Shown: positions 24,382 to 34,266, counted from the stretch's first letter. The stretch: DNA of 64,000 bases from Alentia gelatinosa (GCA_950022655.1 OX465583.1:31337360-31401359), one strand, 5' to 3'. Numbers and translations: made by a program. The notes: generated from the sequence alone by a model not told the origin.

Positions 24382-24882
24382 CTTTCCAATTCCTTCTTCG
24401 TTAGCATCTACGCGATTTTTGATTTGTACATTTTGCCACATATCAGCAACAGGTCGTGGTCGTTCTCCTTCTCCATTATTTTTAGCACGTTCGAAGAGAT
24501 CCTCATTGGACGGTAATTCGTTTAACTTTTGCATCTGTTCCTCCAATCGAGCAACTTTTTCTTGAAGAGCATGATAAGGAGTCGAGCGCTTTGTTGCCAC
24601 GCCCCCACCCTGCTTCCCATCTTGTCCGGTTGTGTCAGCGTCTTTTCCATCATTCGTAAGGCCTTCCGTTTTCGTCCCTTCCCCTAGTCCTGTCTTGTTT
24701 GTATCTTTGCTAGACAATAAATCGCGATCCTCGGGGCTTAGTTCTGTAGTAATGTTCGTTAGATCCAACTTTGTGAGCATAGCATGCAACAAGGTGTGTA
24801 GCACGTTGAAGTTAACGGCACCGACCTCGGGAGATCCCAAGGCCAGATCAACCATCTGTGCCAGGCTGACGGTGGTCGCCAT
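24382..24882 (-). CDS. QRICH2: QRICH2-like protein, exon 1 (N-terminus)
   Basis: The exon encodes 167 residues from an ATG in good context (GCCATGG) to a GTAAGA donor in phase 0. The first 40 residues (MATTVSLAQMVDLALGSPEV, then GAVNFNVLHTLLHAML) match what I remember of the conserved N-terminus of QRICH2/C16orf96 (DUF4795) proteins: a hydrophobic helix, then V-N-F-x-x-L-H-x-L-L-H. An acidic, low-complexity linker follows (residues about 50-105), then a coiled coil (HALQEKVARLEEQMQKL, about 108-125). Vertebrate QRICH2 is a sperm-flagellum protein, so a ciliary or flagellar role is an inference. Six more exons continue leftwards to 3146, and the C-terminus is outside the window. The family call rests on memory of the N-terminal motif and on the exon chain. 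Confidence 0.6.
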
Positions 24883-25612
24883 GGCTCGGCAACTACCCCT
24901 GACAAGTGTCAGATCAGAGTATGAAGGCTGTCTTCAACTTTAAACTGGTATTAGTCACGAAAAACTGAATAATGTCTTAAATATCACATCATCGACCCCA
25001 CTCCCAATGTGTTGTTATTTGGCCGGCGGACAGTGCTGAAACGGTATTCCTACGCAAGTTATCAAAGTTTATTGAAAGTTGGCACAACGTTTTCCTGAAA
25101 ATCTGCCGTGACAGAAACACTAAAAGTCGTAAGCATATCAACTTTCAAATACTTAAATATGCTACCTCCATTGATTACAAGGCTAATGTATTCTGAATTA
25201 ACTTCCATGAAAACAAATTAGTTCGGCGGCAGGATCGTATTAGGGTAGTAGTTCGGTATTACCTGGCAACACCAAGCTTCGTGACGTCACGGTACCGTGT
25301 TTATTACCTCCACACGGGAGAGTGATGGTATTAAATTGGCGCCGCTCTGATAGCACAGTCGTTCTCGCACTAGCTTTTCATAGTTCCCGGGAGGGGCTTC
25401 AAAATGTAAAAAGAAACAAAAAGACACACAGTCAACCTACACGAATACCATTACCAGAGCTACTCTATTTCAAAACGCATTCATTTTGTGACGTGGATGC
25501 CATTATTTCTAAGAGTAGCCGGTATGTTGGCTGAGCTAGTAGTACTAGTAGTAAGGCCTACTAGTACTATTTAAGTAACTCCAACATGTACGGTAGGCCT
25601 ACCGGTACATAT
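24883..25612 (-). promoter_or_regulatory. 5' flank of the QRICH2-like gene, with a CRE palindrome
   Basis: This 730-bp stretch between the start codon and the gypsy element has no other gene. A perfect TGACGTCA at 25282-25289, inside CGTGACGTCACGG, lies about 400 bp upstream of the ATG and is a canonical CREB/ATF site. A palindromic CTAGTAGTACTAGTAG patch at 25533-25570 sits just before the retrotransposon. No TATA box is evident. The gypsy insertion now forms the distal upstream boundary. Confidence 0.35.
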
Positions 25613-26062
25613 TGTAGTACAGAACGACTAGGACACGCACAGGTACAGTTCAATAGTTTATTCACAGGCACTCTCAACGGAGGCTGGTAGACAAGCTTGA
25701 CAGGTACGTACCTCCGGCACGTTAAGCGTAATATGTAACCAACGTAATCACCCACTTAGGGGGGAACTCTCAGGTACTCCGACCAGGTAAGTAACCGTGG
25801 AGGGTGCCAGACAGGAGGTTCGCAGGGAGCCTTCCGGAGGTGGTTCGGGCCCAGTCTCACGACGGACTCCCGTCCGGAGGGCATCCGGAGACTTATATAA
25901 TAAGTCGGCCGGATGTCCCCCGACGTCACTTCCGGGACCAGGGCGACCCCTGGTGGGCCCGCGGGGTGTCACCGAGGCAACACTCCGGAACCCCTCCGAA
26001 CCCTCCGGAACTCCGGAGGCGCCTCCGGACCGGAGGCGCCCCTCCGGAAGGCTCACCACACT
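25613..26062 (-). repeat. 3' LTR of the gypsy element
   Basis: 450 bp, identical by eye to 34288-34737. In the sense direction it begins AGTGTGGTGAG and ends GTACTACA. It has TATATAA at 25899-25893 and AATAAA at about 25662-25657, in the order expected for U3-R-U5. The short ORFs in it are the same in both LTRs and are not genes. Confidence 0.92.
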
Positions 26063-26072
26063 CTCCCCCCCC
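26063..26072 (-). other. Polypurine tract of the gypsy element
   Basis: In the sense direction a G-run ending GGGGAG lies directly against the 3' LTR. This is the normal place for the primer of plus-strand DNA synthesis. The sequence from here to the pol stop at 26629 (about 560 bp) is a GC-rich 3' untranslated region with no convincing gene. Confidence 0.8.
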
Positions 26073-26628
26073 GACTGACACCCATCCGCTCTGAAACCAG
26101 AAAAATTGACTCGAAAAAGTTGACTCGAAACCTACCCCTTTGGTAAACAACCCCCCCCCAAACATCAACGTCCACGTGATTAACCTGTATACTAATAACA
26201 ACACTCGCTGGCCTCAGGCCCAAAAGTTCAACGTAACACAACGGTGTCCCAGCGGTCCCTGGGTCCGGAGAGACCCTATCCTCCGCTCGTCGCGCTGGGT
26301 CGGCTATTCTCTCGCTGTTAGGGGGGTTCCCTGGCGACGTCGTCCTCCCCGCGCCGTCACGAGCTTGACTCTCCCGGTCCTCTGGTACCGCCTGGTACTG
26401 CAACGGCAGCTCCTGACTCCGGTCCCCGTCTGTCCACCGGCCTCTGCGACTAACCCGGCGGCCTGGCCCACCGCCCTCCGGGAGTTCCGCCTCTGGTCCG
26501 GCCCAGTCCCCCGTCACTGCCCTCCCGTCGCCTAGGAGAAACCAACACCCTCCGATTACTCGAGTGACACAACAGATCAACCAACACATAATTGCGAGAG
26601 GCAAATCGACTGCGTTCATGGCTAACTG

Positions 26629-28008
26629 TCAACTATCAGGGAAAATGTGTGTACTCACCGGAGGAGGCATCTTCCGGTAGATCGTCGCCGTCGTAGTGAC
26701 CATCCTGTAGAGGCCGTCGCCCACGATTTCTACTCTGGAATCGCGGTGGCCTCCGACTGCGGTGTAGCCCGCGCCCAACTCGGGGGCCTGGAGGTACGTG
26801 GACCAGCGGCCCAGGCGGTCAGGATTGGGGCCCGGGGCCCACGGCACCCACACCGGTCCTTCCGGGTACCCATCACAGCGGTGGGTGGCTGGCTGGGTTG
26901 GCCCCCTCGCGGCCTCCGGGCCAGGCGGGGGGGGCGGCTGTGTCGGCTCCGGACCAGGCGGGGGTGGCGGCTGCGTCGGCCCCCTCGCGGCCTCCGGGCC
27001 AGGCGGCGGCGGTGGTGGCGGCGGCGTTGAAGGGGGAGTGGCGGCTGACTTCTTCCCCTTGCTCTTGCCCTTACCCTTCCGTAGGGGAGCTGTCTCCGCA
27101 GGCGGCTCCGGTCGGCTGCCCGGCTGGGTCGCCTGACCCGTGCGGCTGGCTGCCGGCGGCGAGCTGGCCCGACTCGGGGGCCGGTCCACGTTGGCTTGTC
27201 GGAGGCCCGCCCGCTGGAAGGCCTGGGGGCCCTCCGGGGACGCCTGGAGGAACAGCTCCCCATCCTCCCGGAGTGTGCCCAACAGGGGCACCGGGGTTCC
27301 TGGCGGCATCACCACAGATTTATCAAAGTTCAAGGCCGTAACAACAGCAAGCTCGGGGAGGAGGGGGCCCACTTCCTCCGGCCCGTCACCTCCTGCCCAG
27401 GAGGGGCCCTGGAGGGGGTCCTCCTCCGTCCCCGGTAGGTCTTTGGCCTGGACGATCCGGGTGGGGCTGGCCGGGTGGCGCTCAGTCCTGGCTTTCTTCA
27501 TCTTGGGTCGGGGGAGGTCTGACCTGGCGCGGCTGGACTCTCCGGAGCGTGCGGCGACCCGGGGGGAACGCCGGACACTCGTCCCTGCCTGGGGCTCCTC
27601 GGTGCACAGCGCCTCTAGGTTCCTCGCGGCTTCCACCAGTTCCTCGTCCTCACCCAGCACCACTCCGGGGGTCCCTAGAGATGACTCCACCGATGAAGGG
27701 GGGTCCTTGCTCCTCGCCGGGGGGTCCTTGCTCTTCACCCTACCACCGGCCTCCAGGGTAACCATCCGTGGCGAGGGGATGTCCGCCGGGTGGGTATGCC
27801 ACCGGTGCTCTGGGTGCTTCCCCCTCAGATGGATCTGCAGGTCGTGCTTTCTATCTTTCGCATACACTTGGCGACATCCCTCCGCAGGACACGACCACCC
27901 TGGAGTAGTGCGGGCGGAGTGGCAACGCTGGTGCCTCCGCATGTTATCACGTCGCGAAAATGTCATCTCACATTGAGCACAGGTGTAACTTTTACTATCC
28001 TTCCCCAT
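26629..28008 (-). other. Possible third ORF of the gypsy element: C2H2 zinc-finger and proline-rich protein
   Basis: This sub-region lies in the pol frame. From the Met at 28008, in a good initiation context (GAGATGG), it would give 459 residues. These comprise two C2H2 fingers within the first 65, a Pro/Ser/Glu-rich middle, a basic KGKGKSKGKK patch, proline runs interspersed with GPEAARGPTQP-like repeats, and a tryptophan-containing tail. It occupies the place where env or another ORF3 sits in some gypsy elements. Whether it is made as part of Pol, by splicing or by internal initiation cannot be told from sequence. A DNA- or RNA-binding role is inferred from the fingers and basic patch. Confidence 0.5.
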
Positions 28009-31000
28009 CTCGCAGTCGGAGGGTGACGATGGCGTACCAAATAGCTGCCTGGATAGCTCGTCTCTGTTACGCGTGCCTGGAGAGACTGGCTTCCTCCGGG
28101 GTGACGTGCGCAATGCAGCGCGATGACGAGGGTAACCTCGCTCTCGCTCAGTGGCTTCCCTACGGGCTGCCCCGAAGCGAGGGCGAGAGCCCCCCCACCG
28201 GTCCCCCCCTCTCCAGCGCCTCTCGTTACGCCTCCGATTGCGAATCTTTTTAGCAGCATCCGACCGCCCACTTACCCTGGTGGTCTCCAGCATCTCCCTC
28301 CTGGCTGACTTGGCCCTTTCGAGGGCGTGGCCCTCATCCCCTCCACTCTCTCGTATCACCCTAGCTATCTCACTCCGCATCGTGGATGGACTGCCAGCAG
28401 AATGTAAACATTCGCTGGTGCCCACCCCTCTCCGGTCCGTGACGCGCCCAATCGTCGGGAACCAGCTGCAGCGCTGCTGTTCCCGCCTCCTCCCTCCTCG
28501 AACATGACCACCCTTCCCTGAGTGCCTACGGCCGAACCTCTCCGTGTGACGGTGGTTAACCTCTCCGATAGGCCTCCGCACTTCGTCTCGTTGATCCCCA
28601 GGGGGTAACACCGTGGTTCGCAAGCCACAAGGCTCTCCCTGGTGCAGACGACCACCTTGATTCGAACGAAAGTGGCGGCTGTTCTGCTCTACGGAGGCCC
28701 CCCCGCCTGACCAAATCAGCGCGCGTCGTGCCGGGAACAGGCTCCGGACCGGCTGTTCCCCCTTACTCCCCCTGGCCTGTGACGGATGCGTCGCGTGGAG
28801 AGCAGAAGCTCTGTTAAGTCGCTTGTGCCCTCTCCAGCCTCCGATACGCGTTAATGGCACTCCCCTCAGCCCTCCGCCGGTCTTCAGTAATGGCCGCCGG
28901 CAAGTAGCGGCCCCCCTACGACCAATAACGGCTGCCTGGGCCCCAGAGCCGAGCAGAGCACGGCTGTTCCCGCCACCGGAGGCCCCCCCCAGTAGCATCG
29001 CACGGCACCGTGTTGTCCGCCTCCGCAGGCCTTGCTCTCCCGTTAAGGGGCGCGGACAGTCCTGGGGGCCGACCGAGCGGCGCCCCCTCCCCAGATCGAC
29101 CCCGGGAGGGGGCCGGCAGTCACTTCCCCCCTCCGTGGCCGGTGGAACACCGGCCTCCCCGACGGCCGGCCCCACGTAAGGGCGGGGGGGAAGCCCCCCT
29201 GGCCCCCCTCCCAGGGCCAGCCGTCGTACGCGATCCCCTACGGGGGGAGCAGATTCAGGGGCGACGGTGTCCGGAGGCCGACGTGGGCCAGGCTTCAGCA
29301 GATCCCCATGCACAATCCTCGTTTTTCGCCCCTGTCGAATCTGATATACTACCCCTCCGATGCGCGTGATCACTGTCCAGGGGCCCGTCCAGAACTGCTG
29401 AATCTTCGGGCACCGCCCTGGTTTACGGAGGGGGTGAAAGAAATATACTTCACTCCCCTCGGCAAACTGAGAACCCGCTACCCGGGCGTCGTAGCTACGA
29501 GCCTGCCTCCGCACGCATCCGAGTGAATGGGCTCGCGCGTATTCGTGACTCCGTGCCAGCCGCCGCTGTAGCCTGGCCACATATTCATCCTCCGAGAGAG
29601 GGTCAGACTCCGGGTATAAGACTGCGAGGGGGCCGGCCACCTCCCTACCCAGCATCAGGGCATTCGGAGTCTGGTCCGTGGACCGCTGGACCGAACTCCG
29701 ATAAGCTGCCATCACCAGAGGTAGATGGAGGTCCCAGTCCCCCTGTGATTCGTCCACCACCGTGGTCAGGAGGGCCTTGATGGTCCGATTCATCCGTTCC
29801 ACCAGCCCATCACTCCGGGGGTTAAACGGGCAGGTCCGGGTCTTGGTGATACCCAGTATGCGGAGGGTCTCCTGAAACACCTTACTCTCAAAATTCCGCC
29901 CCTGATCGGAGTGAATCACCAACGGGTAGCCATACCGACAAATAAACTCCGATACTAGCACCCGGGCGATAACTACCGCCTCCTGAGTGGGGACCGCGAA
30001 CGCCTCCGACCACCGCGTAAAATAATCCGCGATCACCACTATATACCGGTTGCCCCGTTCCGTGACCGGCAGGGGGCCCATCACGTCCAGGGCCACCCTC
30101 TCCAATGGGGCTCCGGCCCCAACGTGTCCCATCGGGGCTCGGCGCTTCCGTGGAGGGTCCTTACTCCGGAGACACGCGGGGCACGAGGCACACCAGTCTA
30201 TCACGTCAGCCCTATAACCAGGCCAATAATATGCAGCCTGACAGCGTCGTAGTGTCCGCGCGGTCCCGAAGTGCCCCGACAGGTGGGACCCGTGAAGCTC
30301 ATGGAGGACCATCCGCCGGTCCCCAACAGGCACCGCTACCTGGAACTGGGTATCGCCCCCTGGTTCCACCCAGGGCCGGCCCAAAACTCCCTCGCACAGT
30401 TGAAGGCGATCGAACTGGGACTTCCAGGCCCGGACCTCGCGGGAGTCCGCCTCCACCAAGGGGGGGGGGCGACCGGCCCTTATCCCCTCAATCAATTGCT
30501 GCAAGACGGGGTCTTCTTGCTGAGCCGGGCCCCAGCCCCGCCCTCGTGGCTGCTCCGGCCGAGGGCGGCCCTGGGGGCCGCCAGCCACTACCGCCCGTCG
30601 CCTGGTGGTAATGCGTCGACAGAAACCCCCTGCCTCCCAACCGCACTGGCCACAGGGTCGCCTAGACAACCCGTCCGCATTTCCGTGTTGCTTGCCCGGC
30701 CGGTGCTCGATCTTAAAATCGTACGTGTCCAAAACCTGTACCCATCGGGCTACTTGCCCCTCCGGTTCCTTAAACTGGGTGACCCACTTTAAGGCGGCAT
30801 GGTCTGTCCTGATACGGATAGGCCGGCCCACTAAGTAGTGACGGAATCTTTTAAGGCCAAAGATAACGGCGAGGAACTCCCTCCGGGTGACACAATAGTT
30901 CCGCTCGGCCCGGTTTAGGGTACGGCTAGCATACGCTAATACCCGTTCGCGCCCCTCCGAGTGCTGGGACAGTACCGCGCCCAACCCGACATCGCTAGCG

Positions 31001-32922
31001 TCCGTGTCCAAGATCAGGTCCCCGTCCTCCTGAGGATAGGCCAGCACTGGGGCGTCGATGAGGGCCGCCCGGAGAGCTCGAAACGCCTCTCGGCACTCGG
31101 ATGAGAACTTAAACGGGCCCTTCGCCTTCTCAGATAGTGCAGTTAGGGGCTTGGCCACTGTCGCGAAGTTGGGTACGAACGACCTGTAATAACCGGCCAA
31201 CCCGAGGAAACTGCGAACTTCGTGCACATCCCCTGGCTCGGGCCAGTCCCGCACAGCGGCTACTTTCTGTGGGTCGGTGGCAATACCGGCCCCCGACACG
31301 ACATGGCCCAAGAATTCCACCTGTCTACGCAACAGGTGACACTTCTTAGCCTTCAATTTTAGTCCGGCGTCCTCCAGGCGCCGAAGGACCTCGTCCAGGC
31401 GGCCAAGGTGTTCCTCCCTTGTCGGTGCGAACACGATCACGTCGTCCAAATACACCAGGCATGTTTGCCACTGCAGGCCCCTCAGAGCCAGTTCCATCAA
31501 TCTCTCGAAGGTCCCTGGTGCGTTACACAATCCGAAAGGCATCACGCGGAACTGATACAGCCCATGATGTGTTGTGAACGCGGTCTTGGCTCGATCATCG
31601 GCCGCTACCTCCACCTGCCAATATCCAGAGGCCAGGTCCAGGGTGCTGAACCATTGGGCCCCCGCCATTGAATCCAGGGAGTCATCGATTCGGGGAAGGG
31701 GGTATGCATCTTTGACCGTGCATGCGTTCACCCGACGATAGTCCACACAGAACCTAGCGGTACCGTCTTTCTTCCGTACCAGCACGACCGGGGAGGCCCA
31801 GGGGCTCTCGGCCGGCTCAATCACGCCTTGTCGTAGCATGTCCTGGACCTGCTGGGTCACTACGTCCCTTCGATGGGGAGCTAACCGCCGAGGCGGCTGC
31901 TTGACCGGCCTGGCTTCCCCCGTGGGGATAGAGTGCTGCACTAAGTCCGTTCGTCCCATGTCCTGTCCGTCTCGCTGGAACGCATTCACATGGCGTTGTA
32001 AGACCGTGGTCAGTGGGGCCTGATCTTCTAGGGCCACTCCGGTCAACAGCTCCGCCAGTACCTCGGGTGGTAGCGTGGTGAGTCGGCGGCACTGTTGACC
32101 CGCCTCTGGTGGGCCCCTTTCGGGGGCCAAGGCCTCCACATGCCCCAACGTGGTTCCTTGATATACCGACAGCGTGTCAGCCCCGGGGTTCAAGACCCTG
32201 ATGGGTACCTGTCCATCCTCAGGAAAGAATACCGCCCTCCCTACTCGAAAAGGGTTGTTACTGGTAGCCTGGGGCTCCAGTAGAGCGGCCTCTCCGTCTC
32301 TCCAGGCCCCTATCACCTCTCCATCTACTATCACTTCTCCTTGCCCCCGGATCTGAGTAGTGTGGCGGCAGACTACCCTACATCGCTCTCGCGACTCTGG
32401 CCACTCCAGATGCCCCTGGCGCAGGTCCACGGAGACCCCGTGGGACCGAAGGAATCCAGCTCCTAGAATGGCATCCGAGTCTACATCCGCTAACGCCATT
32501 TCAATCGTCACCTCCCTTTCCCCTAGTCGGAGCGGAACTTGCAACTTCCCTTCCAGCGCTAATGGCCTTCCGTCCGCGCAGTAGATGGGCTGCGTGGACG
32601 CAGTCACCTCCCCCGGTTGCTGGTGCTTCCTCCACCAGTTCTGAGATAGGATATTAATTCCAGCCCCAGTGTCCACCAGCAGCTGTATGGTCTGTCCCCA
32701 TATTGTCCCGGTTACCACGAGCCCTGACCCTTGCGCCTCCTGCTGCCCGCGTATCAATCCTGACTTCGGCCTCTGATCCGTCTGCGGAGCGACCCCTGCC
32801 CGACCGGCAGCCGGGGTCGCTTCTAGTTTTCCGCCGGTTCCGGGGTCCTGGGACTCCTCTCTCTCCGGCCTCGTTGAGGACAATCCCGTTTGAAATGCCC
32901 TACCTGGTGACATAGAAAACAC
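26629..32922 (-). CDS. pol: Gypsy Pol polyprotein with C-terminal zinc-finger extension
   Basis: The frame has 2,097 codons and overlaps gag by 100 nt in the -1 frame. By residue: aspartic protease with LLVDTGAGINIL at 81-92; reverse transcriptase about 340-545 with YLDD at 491-494; RNase H about 636-755, starting DTDASDVGLG; integrase zinc-binding H877/H884/C914/C917; catalytic D946, D1006, E1042, an exact D,D35E spacing; GPY/F-type module about 1175-1213. Typical gypsy Pol stops near here. This frame continues for about 880 residues: an Arg/Gly-rich stretch (1214-1638), two C2H2 fingers (C1648, C1651, H1664, H1668; C1678, C1683, H1698, H1703), a basic KGKGKSKGKK patch (1949-1958) and poly-Pro runs (about 1965-2000). 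The extension could be part of Pol, or a third product started or spliced in at the Met of residue 1639 (28008). Confidence 0.9.
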   Translation of the reverse strand: MFSMSPGRAFQTGLSSTRPEREESQDPGTGGKLEATPAAGRAGVAPQTDQRPKSGLIRGQQEAQGSGLVVTGTIWGQTIQLLVDTGAGINILSQNWWRKHQQPGEVTASTQPIYCADGRPLALEGKLQVPLRLGEREVTIEMALADVDSDAILGAGFLRSHGVSVDLRQGHLEWPESRERCRVVCRHTTQIRGQGEVIVDGEVIGAWRDGEAALLEPQATSNNPFRVGRAVFFPEDGQVPIRVLNPGADTLSVYQGTTLGHVEALAPERGPPEAGQQCRRLTTLPPEVLAELLTGVALEDQAPLTTVLQRHVNAFQRDGQDMGRTDLVQHSIPTGEARPVKQPPRRLAPHRRDVVTQQVQDMLRQGVIEPAESPWASPVVLVRKKDGTARFCVDYRRVNACTVKDAYPLPRIDDSLDSMAGAQWFSTLDLASGYWQVEVAADDRAKTAFTTHHGLYQFRVMPFGLCNAPGTFERLMELALRGLQWQTCLVYLDDVIVFAPTREEHLGRLDEVLRRLEDAGLKLKAKKCHLLRRQVEFLGHVVSGAGIATDPQKVAAVRDWPEPGDVHEVRSFLGLAGYYRSFVPNFATVAKPLTALSEKAKGPFKFSSECREAFRALRAALIDAPVLAYPQEDGDLILDTDASDVGLGAVLSQHSEGRERVLAYASRTLNRAERNYCVTRREFLAVIFGLKRFRHYLVGRPIRIRTDHAALKWVTQFKEPEGQVARWVQVLDTYDFKIEHRPGKQHGNADGLSRRPCGQCGWEAGGFCRRITTRRRAVVAGGPQGRPRPEQPRGRGWGPAQQEDPVLQQLIEGIRAGRPPPLVEADSREVRAWKSQFDRLQLCEGVLGRPWVEPGGDTQFQVAVPVGDRRMVLHELHGSHLSGHFGTARTLRRCQAAYYWPGYRADVIDWCASCPACLRSKDPPRKRRAPMGHVGAGAPLERVALDVMGPLPVTERGNRYIVVIADYFTRWSEAFAVPTQEAVVIARVLVSEFICRYGYPLVIHSDQGRNFESKVFQETLRILGITKTRTCPFNPRSDGLVERMNRTIKALLTTVVDESQGDWDLHLPLVMAAYRSSVQRSTDQTPNALMLGREVAGPLAVLYPESDPLSEDEYVARLQRRLARSHEYARAHSLGCVRRQARSYDARVAGSQFAEGSEVYFFHPLRKPGRCPKIQQFWTGPWTVITRIGGVVYQIRQGRKTRIVHGDLLKPGPRRPPDTVAPESAPPVGDRVRRLALGGGPGGLPPRPYVGPAVGEAGVPPATEGGSDCRPPPGVDLGRGRRSVGPQDCPRPLTGEQGLRRRTTRCRAMLLGGASGGGNSRALLGSGAQAAVIGRRGAATCRRPLLKTGGGLRGVPLTRIGGWRGHKRLNRASALHATHPSQARGSKGEQPVRSLFPARRALIWSGGGASVEQNSRHFRSNQGGRLHQGEPCGLRTTVLPPGDQRDEVRRPIGEVNHRHTERFGRRHSGKGGHVRGGRRREQQRCSWFPTIGRVTDRRGVGTSECLHSAGSPSTMRSEIARVIRESGGDEGHALERAKSARREMLETTRVSGRSDAAKKIRNRRRNERRWRGGDRWGGSRPRFGAARREATERERGYPRHRAALRTSPRRKPVSPGTRNRDELSRQLFGTPSSPSDCEMGKDSKSYTCAQCEMTFSRRDNMRRHQRCHSARTTPGWSCPAEGCRQVYAKDRKHDLQIHLRGKHPEHRWHTHPADIPSPRMVTLEAGGRVKSKDPPARSKDPPSSVESSLGTPGVVLGEDEELVEAARNLEALCTEEPQAGTSVRRSPRVAARSGESSRARSDLPRPKMKKARTERHPASPTRIVQAKDLPGTEEDPLQGPSWAGGDGPEEVGPLLPELAVVTALNFDKSVVMPPGTPVPLLGTLREDGELFLQASPEGPQAFQRAGLRQANVDRPPSRASSPPAASRTGQATQPGSRPEPPAETAPLRKGKGKSKGKKSAATPPSTPPPPPPPPGPEAARGPTQPPPPPGPEPTQPPPPPGPEAARGPTQPATHRCDGYPEGPVWVPWAPGPNPDRLGRWSTYLQAPELGAGYTAVGGHRDSRVEIVGDGLYRMVTTTATIYRKMPPPVSTHIFPDS

Positions 32923-34250
32923 CTTCGTTCTGAGGGCTGCTGTATCTGTGGTTGTTGTACCGCAGATGTTAGTTCCGCCAGTTTACGGTTAACAGTTTCC
33001 AATTCTTCCGCCATGCTCCGTCCGGCCGCCCGAATCCGTGCCGGGTTTTCCCTCTCTACTGACAGGTAGGCTTCGGCTTCTACCGCCGTGGTGACTGCCT
33101 CCTCCAGTGTCCGGGGCTTACTTTGGTAAACCCAGTGTTTTAATTGCGTGTCCCCGATGGCATCGAGGAACCTGTCCCGCCCCATGGAGTCTAGGGTCTG
33201 GCCATCCGCCTCCGGGTAGGCGAGCCGTATCATCCTCCAGACCTCCTCTGCCAGACTTTGTAGGCTCTCCCCGGCCTGTCTGCTTCGTACACGCAGGGCC
33301 GCCTTGTAACTTTCCGTCTGGTTACGAGGGGCGAACCTTTGTTGGAGTGCGCTCCGGAGTCGAAGGTAGCCGGCCTCGGTATCTGGCCGGACTCCCGCCA
33401 ACAATCGTCGGGCCACTCCGGTCAGGGAGAGTCCCAGAAACATTCCGGCCTCCGGGGCAGGCCACCCGTTGACCTTGGCGCACAGGTCAAAGTGAGCCAG
33501 GTATTCATCCAAGTCGGACGCCCCGTCAAATTTAGCTGGCATTACCACGGGCTTAGTGGCCTTCTTGGCCGCTGTGCCGTCGCCTCCCCCGCTCACTGGG
33601 TCGCGCCCTTCCTTCGACGCTAGACCTTCCGTTACGGTGGGCGCCCAAAAGGTTGTGGGTAGCGGTTTTACTTCCGGCGGGGGCGAGGCGACATAGGGGT
33701 TCCTGCGCCGAACGGGGGCCTCCGGTCCGGCCTCTCCCGATTCCCCCTCTAGCTCGGCTTTTACCCCGTCGCCTACCAGTACTCCGCCCGTGGTTTTCTC
33801 TAAGTCCCGTCTCCTCCAGGAGATATCACGATCCACGCATTCCCTCACCCGGCCCCCAGGGCTGGTGAACCTAGATCCCGGGGCCCACGCCGCCCGGGTA
33901 GCCTCGGGCACGCCGGGGGCAGCTTCCGCCACCCGAGCCTCCGGCGCCAGCATCCATGGCCACGAGGCTATCCCGGCGCGCGGTCCCCAGGCCAGCCCCG
34001 GGAACAGGCCCGGAGGAGGCTGCCAAGCCGTTCCCCCTTTTCCTTCCCCCGCAGGCGGGGTCGTCCCTAGGGAAGAAAGACGCCCCTCCGGCCTCTCCGG
34101 ACTCTCCGGACCCTCCGGTCCTTCGGAGGTCTCCGATCGATGACTTTGAGGCGTGCCCGGCGTCTCCTGCAGGGTAGGCCCCTCACCTGTCCCAGCTCCT
34201 CCCTCGCTTAGGAGGGAGGCGGCTCCGGAGTCATTCTGTGTTGGGTTCAT
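32823..34250 (-). CDS. gag: Gypsy Gag polyprotein
   Basis: 475 codons from the first ATG after the primer-binding site (MNPTQNDSG...) to TAG at 32823. Residues 1-200 are Gly/Pro/Glu-rich and poorly ordered. Residues about 235-400 have the helical capsid pattern of retrotransposon Gag (FDGASDLDEYLAHF ... LQQRFAP ... ESLQSLAEEVWRMIRLAYP). One CCHC zinc knuckle lies near the C-terminus (C444, C447, H452, C457), followed by an Arg-rich tail. The frame also stays open upstream into the LTR, but translation is expected to start at 34250, just after the leader. Pol follows in the -1 frame. The overlap has no clear slippery heptamer, though GGAAAAC lies directly before the stop. Confidence 0.88.
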   Translation of the reverse strand: MNPTQNDSGAASLLSEGGAGTGEGPTLQETPGTPQSHRSETSEGPEGPESPERPEGRLSSLGTTPPAGEGKGGTAWQPPPGLFPGLAWGPRAGIASWPWMLAPEARVAEAAPGVPEATRAAWAPGSRFTSPGGRVRECVDRDISWRRRDLEKTTGGVLVGDGVKAELEGESGEAGPEAPVRRRNPYVASPPPEVKPLPTTFWAPTVTEGLASKEGRDPVSGGGDGTAAKKATKPVVMPAKFDGASDLDEYLAHFDLCAKVNGWPAPEAGMFLGLSLTGVARRLLAGVRPDTEAGYLRLRSALQQRFAPRNQTESYKAALRVRSRQAGESLQSLAEEVWRMIRLAYPEADGQTLDSMGRDRFLDAIGDTQLKHWVYQSKPRTLEEAVTTAVEAEAYLSVERENPARIRAAGRSMAEELETVNRKLAELTSAVQQPQIQQPSERRCFLCHQVGHFKRDCPQRGRRERSPRTPEPAEN

Positions 34251-34266
34251 CTCCTTACTGATTAAA

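Noticed and set aside
27140..27976. 278-codon plus-strand ORF and many other plus-strand ORFs inside the gypsy element
   Set aside because: They lie opposite pol in GC-rich DNA and show Arg/Pro/Ser-rich sequence without motifs. They are shadows of the pol frame.
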